Positions 1-6,497 of a stretch of 8,902 nt of DNA are shown one piece after another. Positions within the stretch are counted from its first letter, which is position 1; every line of letters starts with the position of its first letter. Below the pieces are notes generated by a model, which worked only from the letters and a program-made list of their open reading frames with translations, was not told the DNA's origin and searched no databases. A program made the translations under genes and the position numbers. The DNA is from Neisseria lactamica (GTDB lineage: Bacteria > Pseudomonadota > Gammaproteobacteria > Burkholderiales > Neisseriaceae). The stretch lies in the NCBI GenBank assembly GCA_001067655.1, contig JUNU01000395.1:1-8902 (forward strand), written 5' to 3'.

Positions 1-54
1 CTGTACTGTCTGCGGCTTCGTCGCCTTGTCCTAATTTAAATTTAATCCACTATA
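1..54. mobile_element. Correia element (CREE/NEMIS), right end, cut by window edge
   Basis: The segment ends in TTTAATCCACTATA, the terminal inverted repeat of the Correia element, a non-autonomous miniature element abundant in Neisseria. The adjoining GC-rich stretch (CTGCGGCTTCGTCGCC) also matches the known element. The other end lies outside the window. Such elements carry no genes but can provide promoters and RNase III-processed hairpins. The same repeat in opposite orientation starts at 8851. Confidence 0.88.
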
Positions 55-55
55 G

Positions 56-93
56 TTCAGACGATCTCAAAGAAGATATTGAGGTCGTCTGAA
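56..93. repeat. Inverted pair of DNA uptake sequences forming a hairpin
   Basis: The right arm at 82-93 is a perfect AGGTCGTCTGAA uptake sequence. The left arm at 56-67 is its reverse complement with one change (TTCAGACGATCT). Extended arms 56-70 and 79-93 pair over 15 bp with one G-U type pair and an 8-nt loop. Paired DUS often double as transcription terminators in Neisseria, but there is no good T tract on either side, so terminator activity is uncertain. Confidence 0.75.
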
Positions 94-111
94 AAACAAA
101 AAATACATGCA

Positions 112-150
112 TAAACTCCGTACATTCCATGCATCAAAATCCGGAGTTTA
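112..150 (-). terminator. Probable terminator of the 178-1029 gene
   Basis: Perfect 9-bp inverted repeat TAAACTCCG (112-120) / CGGAGTTTA (142-150) with a 21-nt loop, just beyond the stop codon of the minus-strand gene. Read on the minus strand, a T-rich run (TATTTTTTGTTT) follows a few bases after the stem. The gap between stem and T tract makes it less than canonical. A CATGCAT direct repeat (106-112, 128-134) overlaps the structure. Confidence 0.4.
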
Positions 151-177
151 ATTGAACTATGTACTTACGACCTTTAA

Positions 178-1029
178 TTACCAACTGGTGATAGGCCTAT
201 GCAAATTTGCCCAAAATTTTAATAATGATTGTTCAAAGAAGTGAAACTCAGAGAAGTCTTTTGCCACAACCAAACCTAATTCTTTGAAAAGATATTTAAA
301 TTTTCCCCTTTCAATTCCATCATATTTATTTAATAATTCAGAAAGCCCTTTTTCTGATGAGATATTAATTTCATTATAGTATATTGGAATAATTTCTTTT
401 TTATCATAAAAAATTGTAATTTGCGTCAATTTTTCATTATCAAATCTAAGCGCAAAATTATTTATCCATAAGATATTTTTCTTATCCGGGATAATTTTTT
501 CTAATATATCATATTCTTTTATAATATCCGATAGAGAACTGTTAAATTCCAAATTACCTACTGACGCATGAGGAATAAATATTAATTTACCATAAAATGT
601 AATTGGACTTTTAAGTTTACTTTTTTGGAAGTCTGAGTATCTTTGCCCGCTATTTTCATATAAATCTTTTATACTTTCATCGTAAATTAAAACCTGTAGA
701 AACAATTTATCCTTATAATCAACATATAAAACTAAATTATATTGTGGAAAAGTATAAAAATAGTTTTCTTCATCCGAAATTTCTACAAGAGGATTCTCCT
801 CTTCTACAAATTTTTCGAGATTGGAGAAGTTAATAATTTTTCCATTTAAGCTAAATTCGTCACAAGTTTCAGAAGATGATAATGTAATCACTTGTGAATC
901 AGATTGTATCTTGTGCTTTCTATCAAACTCTAATGAACAACTAGATTCATTTAAAGTAGCATCATCTAAGTCAACCTTTCTTTGCTCCAAAGTAATCCCA
1001 TTTAAGGAATTATTCAAAATTTTCAACAT
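178..1029 (-). CDS. Putative immunity-type protein of a polymorphic toxin cassette (283 aa)
   Basis: No named family is recognised with certainty. The protein has no signal peptide or membrane segment, is rich in Ile, Asn, Lys, Glu and Ser, and its DNA is much more AT-rich than the adjacent ilvD. Two internal segments look related: residues 98-120 and 190-212 both follow a pattern of a hydrophobic strand, then D..(K/E)KL..Q+.I.YD. The C-terminal half (about 162-254) resembles each repeat of the 5009-5902 protein. The start at 1029 has a strong Shine-Dalgarno 8 nt upstream, lying inside the last codons of the upstream toxin-like remnant; only 5 nt separate that stop from this ATG. This toxin-then-immunity arrangement, the base composition and the cytosolic character suggest an immunity protein of a maf, CDI or TpsA-type system. 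A DUF7738-like fold is possible, from memory only. The function is inferred; the coding call itself is secure. Confidence 0.62.
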   Translation of the reverse strand: MLKILNNSLNGITLEQRKVDLDDATLNESSCSLEFDRKHKIQSDSQVITLSSSETCDEFSLNGKIINFSNLEKFVEEENPLVEISDEENYFYTFPQYNLVLYVDYKDKLFLQVLIYDESIKDLYENSGQRYSDFQKSKLKSPITFYGKLIFIPHASVGNLEFNSSLSDIIKEYDILEKIIPDKKNILWINNFALRFDNEKLTQITIFYDKKEIIPIYYNEINISSEKGLSELLNKYDGIERGKFKYLFKELGLVVAKDFSEFHFFEQSLLKFWANLHRPITSW

Positions 1030-1034
1030 TTTGC

Positions 1035-1184
1035 TTATCTCCTATTTAATCTACGGCATTCTGTCTTGGTAATATGCCCTTCACTAATTGCATAATCGAT
1101 CATCTTGCCTGCTTTTCTGAATTTGCCTTTATCAATTAATTGCGCCTCTATCGGGAGAGACGGCTTCAAAGGAAGTATTGTCTT
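1035..1184 (-). pseudogene. C-terminal remnant of a toxin-like protein
   Basis: On the minus strand an open frame of about 49 codons follows an in-frame TGA (1185-1187) and ends at TAA 1035-1037. It has no plausible start near its beginning; the first ATG would give only about 23 residues. The peptide is basic, with segments such as LIDKGKFRKAGKMIDYAI and ending TECRRLNRR, like the tail of a secreted toxin domain. It sits immediately before the 1029 start, with the downstream Shine-Dalgarno inside its final Arg codons. Another frame (about 1140-1205, ending at TGA) also reads protein-like (LQFLKDNTSFEAVSP), so a frameshift inside the old gene is possible. The toxin family cannot be named from this piece. 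Confidence 0.45.
1038..1043 (-). promoter_or_regulatory. Shine-Dalgarno of the immunity-like gene, inside the upstream remnant
   Basis: AGGAGA on the minus strand, 8 nt before the ATG at 1029. It coincides with the last two sense codons (Arg-Arg) of the remnant, which suggests the two genes were once translationally coupled. It fixes the start of the downstream gene. Confidence 0.7.
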
Positions 1185-1221
1185 TCAAAAACTGTAAATA
1201 ATGCTAGAATTTCTTGCCATC

Positions 1222-1276
1222 AAGGTCGTCTGAAAAACAGTTTTCGTAAAGTCGAAACCTTGTTTCAGACGACCTT
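1222..1276. repeat. Inverted pair of perfect DUS forming a large hairpin
   Basis: AGGTCGTCTGAA at 1223-1234 and its reverse complement at 1264-1275 give a 14-bp perfect stem (1222-1235 / 1263-1276). The 27-nt loop can itself partly pair (GTTTTCG with CGAAAC). It lies between the toxin remnant and the ilvD promoter region. No convincing gene on either side needs it as a terminator, so it may mark the boundary of a lost gene or simply be an uptake signal. Confidence 0.75.
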
Positions 1277-1306
1277 TCGTTTCGCTTAAAGCATTTCTTA
1301 TTATGC

Positions 1307-1326
1307 GGTATTTCATATAAAATACC
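1307..1326 (+). promoter_or_regulatory. Possible ilvD promoter -10 inside a dyad (operator candidate)
   Basis: A TATAAA hexamer (1316-1321) lies at the centre of a perfect 7-bp inverted repeat, GGTATTT (1307-1313) / AAATACC (1320-1326). It is about 100 bp before the ilvD start. No good -35 is visible at 16-18 bp, so either the promoter is weak or activated, or the dyad is coincidental. No specific regulator can be named. Confidence 0.35.
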
Positions 1327-1333
1327 AGTCTAA

Positions 1334-1384
1334 AGGCCGTCTGAAACAAAGGTTGCTCATGTCGATACCTTTATTTCAGACGGC
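1334..1384. repeat. DUS-pair hairpin in the ilvD leader (AGGCCGTCTGAA dialect)
   Basis: AGGCCGTCTGAA at 1334-1345 faces TTCAGACGGC at 1375-1384. Arms 1336-1352 and 1368-1384 pair over 17 bp with a single C-A mismatch and a 15-nt loop. The hairpin ends about 25 nt before the ilvD Shine-Dalgarno, so it would be in the leader mRNA. No T tract follows, arguing against strong termination. The core is GCCGTCTGAA, unlike the GTCGTCTGAA of most copies in the window. Confidence 0.78.
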
Positions 1385-1409
1385 TCGTCTTTCAAAATAC
1401 CACCCCTCT

Positions 1410-1414
1410 GAGGA
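1410..1414 (+). promoter_or_regulatory. Shine-Dalgarno that decides the ilvD start
   Basis: GAGGA, 7 nt before the ATG at 1422. The frame is open further upstream to a TTG at 1353, but that start would lie in the loop of the DUS hairpin, and the added 23 residues do not resemble the start of IlvD. Confidence 0.75.
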
Positions 1415-1421
1415 ATACCCC

Positions 1422-3281
1422 ATGCCAGACTACCGCTCCAAAACCTCCACCCACGGCCGCAATATGGCGGGCGCACGCGCATTGTGGCGCGCCACCGGCG
1501 TGATGGAAACCGACTTCGGCAAGCCCATCATCGCTGTTGCCAACTCGTTCACCCAATTCGTTCCCGGCCATGTCCACCTGCACAATATGGGCCAGCTGGT
1601 TGCCCGCGAAATTGAAAAAGCCGGCGCCATCGCCAAAGAATTCAACACCATCGCCATCGACGACGGCATCGCCATGGGACACAGCGGCATGTTGTATTCC
1701 CTGCCCAGCCGCGATTTGATTGCCGACTCCATCGAATACATGGTCAATGCCCATTGCGCCGACGCGCTGGTGTGCATTTCCAACTGCGACAAAATCACCC
1801 CCGGAATGCTGATTGCTGCCATGCGCCTGAACATCCCGACCATCTTCGTTTCCGGCGGTCCGATGGAAGCGGGCAAAGTCATCGGCGTGGCCAACATCCA
1901 GCCCGAACGCCGCTTGGACTTGATTGATGCCATGATTGAATCGGCGGACGACAATATCAGCAACCAACAGGTTGAAGAAGTCGAACAAAACGCCTGCCCG
2001 ACCTGCGGCTCCTGCTCCGGTATGTTCACCGCCAATTCCATGAACTGCCTGACCGAAGCGCTCGGTTTATCTCTGCCCGGCAACGGTTCCTACCTTGCCA
2101 CCCACGCCGGCCGCAAAGAATTGTTCCTCGAAGCCGGCCGCATGATTGTCGAAATCACCAAACGCTATTACGAGCAAAACGACGAAACCGTGCTGCCGCG
2201 CAGCATCGCCACCAAAAAAGCATTTGAAAACGCCATGACCATGGACATCGCCATGGGCGGCTCCACCAACACCATCCTGCACTTGCTCGCCGTCGCTAAC
2301 GAAGCGGGCGTGGATTTCAAAATGGCCGACATCGACCGCTTAAGCCGCGTCGTCCCCTGCATCTGCAAAACCGCACCCAACAACCACGATTACTACATGG
2401 AAGACGTGCACCGCGCCGGTGGCATCTTCGCCATCCTGAAAGAGCTGGACAAGGCGGGCAAACTGCACACCGACGTGTACACCATCCACGCGCCGACGTT
2501 GAAAGACGCGATTGAAAAATGGGACGTCACCAATCCCGAAAACACCCACGCCATCGAACGCTTCAAAGCCGCGCCAGGTGGCGTGCGCACCACCCAAGCG
2601 TTCTCGCAAAACCGCATGTGGAAAACCCTCGACCTCGACCGCGAAAAAGGCTGTATCCGCAACGTCGAACACGCCTATTCGCAAGACGGCGGTTTGGCGG
2701 TCTTGTTCGGCAACATCGCCGAACGCGGCTGCGTAGTGAAAACCGCAGGCGTGGACGAGAGCATCCTCAAATTCACCGGTCGCGCCCGCGTGTTTGAAAG
2801 CCAAGAAGCCGCCGTCGAAGGCATTTTGGGCAACCAAATCGTCGCCGGCGACATCGTCATCATCCGCTACGAAGGCCCGAAAGGCGGCCCTGGTATGCAG
2901 GAAATGCTGTATCCGACTTCCTACCTGAAATCCAAAGGCTTGGGCAAAGCCTGCGCCTTGTTGACGGACGGACGCTTCTCAGGCGGCACATCAGGCTTGT
3001 CCATCGGCCACGCTTCGCCTGAAGCGGCGGAAGGCGGCGCCATCGGTTTGGTGCACGAAGGCGACACCATCGAAATCGACATCCCCAACCGCAGCATCAA
3101 CCTGAAAGTGTCCGACGAGGAACTCGCAAAACGCCGCACCGAAATGGAAGCGCGCGGCAGCAAAGCGTGGAAACCGGAAAACCGCGACCGCTACGTCTCC
3201 GCCGCCCTGCGTGCCTACGGCGCCATGGCGACTTCCGCCGACAAAGGCGCAGTGCGCGACGTATCGCAAATCGAGCGATAA
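1422..3281 (+). CDS. ilvD: Dihydroxy-acid dehydratase
   Basis: Cytosolic iron-sulfur enzyme that dehydrates 2,3-dihydroxy-isovalerate and 2,3-dihydroxy-3-methylvalerate to the 2-keto acids that precede valine and isoleucine (and leucine/pantothenate via ketoisovalerate). The 619-residue length matches the enterobacterial type (about 616). Visible signatures are the Mg-binding Asp region IDDGIAMGHSGM (79-90), SNCDKITPGM (120-129) with cluster Cys122 and Lys124 (the carbamylated Mg ligand position), ACPTCGSCSGMF (191-202) with Cys195, and the C-terminal LLTDGRFSGGTSGLSIGHASP. Near residue 49 the sequence is FVPGHVHL, without the extra Cys of [2Fe-2S] plant-type enzymes, so an oxygen-sensitive [4Fe-4S] cluster is expected. 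It stands alone, without other ilv genes, and its flanking uptake sequences are of a different dialect from the rest of the window. The start at 1422 is set by GAGGA 7 nt upstream. Confidence 0.97.
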   Translation: MPDYRSKTSTHGRNMAGARALWRATGVMETDFGKPIIAVANSFTQFVPGHVHLHNMGQLVAREIEKAGAIAKEFNTIAIDDGIAMGHSGMLYSLPSRDLIADSIEYMVNAHCADALVCISNCDKITPGMLIAAMRLNIPTIFVSGGPMEAGKVIGVANIQPERRLDLIDAMIESADDNISNQQVEEVEQNACPTCGSCSGMFTANSMNCLTEALGLSLPGNGSYLATHAGRKELFLEAGRMIVEITKRYYEQNDETVLPRSIATKKAFENAMTMDIAMGGSTNTILHLLAVANEAGVDFKMADIDRLSRVVPCICKTAPNNHDYYMEDVHRAGGIFAILKELDKAGKLHTDVYTIHAPTLKDAIEKWDVTNPENTHAIERFKAAPGGVRTTQAFSQNRMWKTLDLDREKGCIRNVEHAYSQDGGLAVLFGNIAERGCVVKTAGVDESILKFTGRARVFESQEAAVEGILGNQIVAGDIVIIRYEGPKGGPGMQEMLYPTSYLKSKGLGKACALLTDGRFSGGTSGLSIGHASPEAAEGGAIGLVHEGDTIEIDIPNRSINLKVSDEELAKRRTEMEARGSKAWKPENRDRYVSAALRAYGAMATSADKGAVRDVSQIER

Positions 3282-3297
3282 AATAGTGCGGTAATAA

Positions 3298-3328
3298 AGG
3301 TTTCAGACGGCCATACGGTTGAAAACCT
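3298..3328 (+). repeat. Single DUS (reverse) within a weak hairpin after ilvD
   Basis: TTCAGACGGC at 3302-3311 is the reverse complement of the 10-mer GCCGTCTGAA. It falls in an imperfect inverted repeat, AGGTTTCA (3298-3305) / TGAAAACCT (3320-3328), with one bulged base. There is no T tract, so it is at best a weak terminator between ilvD and the azoreductase gene 83 bp downstream. Confidence 0.5.
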
Positions 3329-3364
3329 ATTATCGTTCCAACAATACCTAGAAAGGACGCTGAA

Positions 3365-3988
3365 ATGATTGACACCCTAATTATCAATGCACATCCTGAT
3401 CCACATTCTACTGCTTCCGCCACCAACCGCATGGTCGCCTACCTGTTGACCAAACTGCCTGCAGACAGCGTGCAAACGGTCAATTTGGCAGAAGCTGATA
3501 TTCAGCCTTTGGATAAGGCAGTGCTGGAAATGTTTACCGTTACCCTGTTTCAAGGGCAACAACCGAACGAGGAACAGGCTGCGCTGAAAGCTCGGCTGAT
3601 GTCAGTAGTGAACCAAGTCAAATCCGCCCGCCGTCTCGTTATCGCCTACCCTATGTATAACTTCGCCATTCCCACCCTCCTGAAAGATTGGCTAGACAAT
3701 CTGGTCATCCCCGGCGAAACCTTCCGCTACGGCGAAGATGGTACGCCGAAAGGTTTGATGGGCGAGCATAAAGTGCTGCTGTTGCAGGCCAGCGGCAGCG
3801 TTTATAGCGAAGGTCCGATAGCACAAATGGATTTCGCCTCAAGCTATTTGAAAACATTGCTTGGCGGCTTCTTGGGCTTTGCTTCCGTAGATACCGTTTA
3901 TGCCGAAGGTACGGCAGGCAACTGGGAAGCCGCAGTCCAACGCGCCTGTGGAAAAATTGATGTTGTGTACGACCATTTTGCCGCTTAA
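3365..3988 (+). CDS. azoR: FMN-dependent NADH-azoreductase (flavodoxin-like quinone reductase)
   Basis: Cytosolic flavoprotein of the AzoR/AcpD family, using NAD(P)H to reduce quinones and azo compounds by two electrons; the physiological role is probably quinone or electrophile detoxification. The 207 residues match the family (about 200). Visible are an N-terminal flavodoxin-type strand and phosphate loop (LIINAHPDPHSTASAT, 5-20), the FMN-binding PMYNF motif (96-100) followed by AIPTLLKDWLDNLV, GETFRYGEDG (117-126) and a late YLKTLLGGFLGF segment (161-172). The phosphate loop (HPDPHS) departs from the S...S of E. coli AzoR, so it may be a divergent subgroup or a related NAD(P)H-quinone oxidoreductase. 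AAAGGA precedes the ATG by 7 nt. It follows ilvD in the same direction after 83 bp, and independent transcription cannot be excluded. Confidence 0.85.
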   Translation: MIDTLIINAHPDPHSTASATNRMVAYLLTKLPADSVQTVNLAEADIQPLDKAVLEMFTVTLFQGQQPNEEQAALKARLMSVVNQVKSARRLVIAYPMYNFAIPTLLKDWLDNLVIPGETFRYGEDGTPKGLMGEHKVLLLQASGSVYSEGPIAQMDFASSYLKTLLGGFLGFASVDTVYAEGTAGNWEAAVQRACGKIDVVYDHFAA

Positions 3989-4005
3989 AGGTCACAGACA
4001 ATCCG

Positions 4006-4017
4006 AGGTCGTCTGAA
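4006..4017 (+). repeat. Single DNA uptake sequence AGGTCGTCTGAA
   Basis: Perfect 12-mer of the mucosa-type dialect, unpaired, in the 78-bp gap between the azoreductase gene and the DUF4299-like gene. A small GCGGC/GCCGC hairpin (4029-4033 / 4039-4043) follows it. Confidence 0.85.
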
Positions 4018-4051
4018 AACTCAAAACAGCGGCTAAATGCCGCCAAAATTT

Positions 4052-4059
4052 GGAAAGGA
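4052..4059 (+). promoter_or_regulatory. Shine-Dalgarno that decides the DUF4299-like start
   Basis: GGAAAGGA ends 7 nt before ATG 4067. An in-frame ATG at 4037 exists, but it lies in the small GCGGC/GCCGC hairpin without a ribosome-binding site and would add ten residues foreign to the family's MSISFYIKN start. Confidence 0.7.
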
Positions 4060-4066
4060 TATTCCA

Positions 4067-4969
4067 ATGAGCATTTCTTTTTACATCAAAAATCCAAAAA
4101 AAATATTTCGCCACATGCCCGTATTAACTGTGCAGGAATGTTTCCAGCTTTCATCGCAGCCGTTGGCACAATTTTCATTTGATGAACACGATGAAGATTT
4201 TGATTTGCAGCAATTTCAAGCCCTGCCCTTATCCGACTTCGAATGTCTGCTGCTTGGCGTAAACGAAAAAAGCGGCAGGGGATTTGAACTATCCTTTGAT
4301 GAAGACACACAGGAATACGCTGTGCGGCAATTCACGCCCAGCACTTTGGAAGACTGGCAAATCGCCCTGCAATATCTCGCCGATTTAGCCCGCGCGCTTA
4401 AACAGCCGATTACTTGCGAAACCGATGAAACCTTCACTGCTGACACCATCCAAACCTTCGATTTCAAACCAGACATACAGGCCGGTATATCCATGGTGCC
4501 TTTTGAAGATGAAGACGAAATACAAAACTATAAATTCTACGGCGTTACCCGCCCTGTGGCACTGAACAAAGAGATTCGCGACAAAATTCTAGCCGACAAC
4601 GACCCACTCGCAGCCTTCAGCCGCCTGATGCGTGAAACCCAATGGCTGGATGCCTATTCCGCTCATCAAATGATTGGGAAAAATAGTGACACGGGAGAGT
4701 TCGTCGGCTTTTATGTCTTAAACCCTGAACTGCCGACTATCCTGCCCTACCAACCCGAAATAGAATACGGCACGGATCTCGATATTTCCAACAACGATAT
4801 CAGCAGCTGGAGATTGATTTTTACCAACGATGACGATTCACCTACCGAGCTGCCCTACGAAACCTTTATCGCACGGCTACCCAAAGAAAAATACCGCTTT
4901 ATTGACGCAGCGTATATTCTGCTGGAAGCATTCACGAAAGACGAATTGGCTCAGCTTGCCATCGAATAA
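4067..4969 (+). CDS. DUF4299-like protein of unknown function (300 aa)
   Basis: The N-terminus (MSISFYIKNPKKIF) and the following acidic body resemble the DUF4299 family as I recall it, found in scattered bacteria including streptococci and Neisseria. No enzymatic function is known to me. There is no signal peptide or transmembrane segment, so it should be cytosolic. The protein is strongly acidic, with Asp/Glu-rich patches such as FDEHDEDFDLQQF (residues 38-50) and FEDEDEIQNY (146-155). Residues 171-205 (DPLAAFSRLMRETQW) look helical, and a second helical segment precedes the C-terminus. It is followed after 39 bp by the 5009 gene in the same direction, with no terminator visible between, so the pair is probably an operon. 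A defence or immunity role is conceivable from the neighbours but not shown. Confidence 0.72.
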   Translation: MSISFYIKNPKKIFRHMPVLTVQECFQLSSQPLAQFSFDEHDEDFDLQQFQALPLSDFECLLLGVNEKSGRGFELSFDEDTQEYAVRQFTPSTLEDWQIALQYLADLARALKQPITCETDETFTADTIQTFDFKPDIQAGISMVPFEDEDEIQNYKFYGVTRPVALNKEIRDKILADNDPLAAFSRLMRETQWLDAYSAHQMIGKNSDTGEFVGFYVLNPELPTILPYQPEIEYGTDLDISNNDISSWRLIFTNDDDSPTELPYETFIARLPKEKYRFIDAAYILLEAFTKDELAQLAIE

Positions 4970-5008
4970 TGCTCAGGCAGCCACCATTTATAAAATGAGG
5001 CAATCAAA

Positions 5009-5902
5009 ATGACGGTCAACAAGTTTCAGATTATCCCTTTTAAAGGCGTGGATTTAGGCGACATATTTTTTGAGCTTGGTAACACTAATGAACAAATCAT
5101 CGCCGAATTTGGAGAGGCCAGCGAAGTGGTGCAAGACAACCTTTTGAATATTACTACCGAATACAGATTTGCTTGTGAATTAAAATATAGGGCAGATAAA
5201 CTTGTTGCCATCATTTGCAACAAACATACCAACCCCATGCTTGGCGGCGTAAACGTCTTTACAGCCGAAGACCTAGAAGAAATCAAGCAGCAGAATGATT
5301 TTATTGAAGAAAAATCGTATATTACCTTTCCTGAACTCGGTATCTGCATTGGTGGCATGAGTCAAAAACGCATACCGGAGGGCAAAGCCGTTATCGTTTT
5401 TTCCAAGGAAGAAACCAAGTTGACAGATTTTTGGCAAAATAAAGTCAAAAAGAAACCTTCGGAAGCAGAACCTCATGAAGTAAAAATCTCATCCTTTGAA
5501 GGCGTAGAAACAAACGGTAAATTTTTCAAACTCGGCAATACCATGCAACAAATCATTGCCGAATTCGGCAAAGCAGAAAGAGTTTTGCAACACAATATTT
5601 TAGGGAGCACTTTTGAAACACGAGGTTCGTACGAATTGCAATATAAGGAAAACAGGCTGGTTGCCGTCACTTGCAATCAATACACATATCCTATTTTCAA
5701 CGGCTTGAATCTCTTTGAAACTGAGAGCATAGAAAAACTAAAAAACGAACATCATTTTCTCGAAGGAAAACATTACCTCACCTTTCCAAGCCTAGGAATC
5801 TGCATCGGCGGCATGTCCCAAAAAAGAATACCTGAAGGTAAATTGGCCCTGGTTTTTACCCGGAGTGAAACCGACATATATGAATTTTATGCCGAAGATT
5901 AA
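5009..5902 (+). CDS. Tandem-duplicated two-domain protein of unknown function (297 aa)
   Basis: The function is not recognised. The protein consists of two copies of one domain of about 130 residues (about 11-142 and 164-293) joined by a charged linker (KVKKKPSEAEPHEVK). Both copies begin with LGNT..(E/Q)QIIAEFG, continue through a strand ending in L..(V)A(I/V) and a Cys-Asn pair (C70-N71, C222-N223), and carry an identical 17-residue motif, LGICIGGMSQKRIPEGK, at 110-126 and 262-278. The DNA encoding the motif differs at many third positions. No signal peptide or membrane segment is seen; a soluble protein is expected. The ATG has GAGG 8 nt upstream. It is probably co-transcribed with the DUF4299-like gene and ends before a strong bidirectional terminator. 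Its repeat resembles the C-terminal half of the 178-1029 protein in motif order and spacing, hinting at an immunity-like fold; this is inference. Confidence 0.75.
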   Translation: MTVNKFQIIPFKGVDLGDIFFELGNTNEQIIAEFGEASEVVQDNLLNITTEYRFACELKYRADKLVAIICNKHTNPMLGGVNVFTAEDLEEIKQQNDFIEEKSYITFPELGICIGGMSQKRIPEGKAVIVFSKEETKLTDFWQNKVKKKPSEAEPHEVKISSFEGVETNGKFFKLGNTMQQIIAEFGKAERVLQHNILGSTFETRGSYELQYKENRLVAVTCNQYTYPIFNGLNLFETESIEKLKNEHHFLEGKHYLTFPSLGICIGGMSQKRIPEGKLALVFTRSETDIYEFYAED

Positions 5903-5948
5903 TCCATTAAGTGATGCCATACCACAGCAATATTCTTAACAAAATACA

Positions 5949-5998
5949 AAAAGGTCGTCTGAAAACAGAAACCCAATCCTGTTTTCAGACGACCTTTT
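5949..5998. terminator. Bidirectional terminator made of two DUS
   Basis: A perfect 20-bp stem (5949-5968 / 5979-5998) with a 10-nt loop. Each arm contains AGGTCGTCTGAA (5952-5963 forward, 5984-5995 reverse), and the A-rich/T-rich ends give a T tract in either direction. It lies between convergent genes (5902 and 6018), the classic position for a DUS-pair terminator in Neisseria. Confidence 0.92.
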
Positions 5999-6017
5999 GC
6001 ATTGCAAATCAACTTAA

Positions 6018-6497
6018 TTAGTGATGATGACCGTGCGGGCCGTGAACGTGGCCGTGTGCGATTTCTTCTTCAGTCGCATCGCGTACGCCGTCAACTGTCG
6101 CTTTGAACAAGATTTTCATGCCTGCAAGCGGATGGTTGCCGTCTACTACGGCTTTGCCGTCCGCTACATCGGTTACGCGGTAAATCAAGACATCGCTGGT
6201 TTCAGGATCATCGGCTTCAAACATCATGCCTACTTCCACCTCAACCGGAAACACGCTGACATCTTCGATACGCACCAAGCCGGGATCTTGCTCGCCGAAA
6301 GCATCATCGGGAGACAGCGCGACTTCAACGGTATCGCCGACGTTTTTCTCGTGCAAAGCTTCTTCCACCAAAGGGAAAATGCCGTCATATCCGCCGTGCA
6401 GATAGACGATGGGTTCTTCGGTTTTATCCAGCAGTTGGTTGTCCGCATCGTACATTTCATAGTGAAGCGAAACCACAGAATTTTTTTCAATAGCCAT
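6018..6497 (-). CDS. slyD: FKBP-type peptidyl-prolyl cis-trans isomerase SlyD
   Basis: Cytosolic proline isomerase and chaperone; in other bacteria it also carries nickel for hydrogenase or urease maturation. The 159 residues start with the FKBP strand (VVSLHYEMYDADNQLLDKT), then GGYDGIFPLVEEAL (35-48) and the GDTVEVALSPDDAFGE turn (54-69). The insert-in-flap domain follows (about 70-120), then DGNHPLAGMKILFKATV (119-135), which closes the FKBP domain. The tail HGHVHGPHGHHH (148-159) is His-rich but much shorter than that of E. coli SlyD (196 aa), with no Cys, so metal binding is likely but of lower capacity. Shine-Dalgarno AAAGGA lies 6 nt before the ATG. It converges on the 5009 gene across the DUS terminator. 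Confidence 0.95.
   Translation of the reverse strand: MAIEKNSVVSLHYEMYDADNQLLDKTEEPIVYLHGGYDGIFPLVEEALHEKNVGDTVEVALSPDDAFGEQDPGLVRIEDVSVFPVEVEVGMMFEADDPETSDVLIYRVTDVADGKAVVDGNHPLAGMKILFKATVDGVRDATEEEIAHGHVHGPHGHHH

Noticed and set aside
821..1072. 83-codon plus-strand frame opposite the immunity-like gene
   Set aside because: Antisense to a longer, better supported frame and without recognisable features.
1353..1421. N-terminal extension of IlvD from TTG 1353
   Set aside because: The start would lie in the loop of a DUS hairpin, the extension has no IlvD character, and GAGGA supports 1422.
1392..3269. Several long open frames on the strand opposite ilvD and in its other forward frames
   Set aside because: They are shadows of a GC-rich gene with strong codon bias, have unnatural Gly/Val/Asp/Phe or Arg-rich composition, and lack family motifs. 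ilvD itself is unmistakable.
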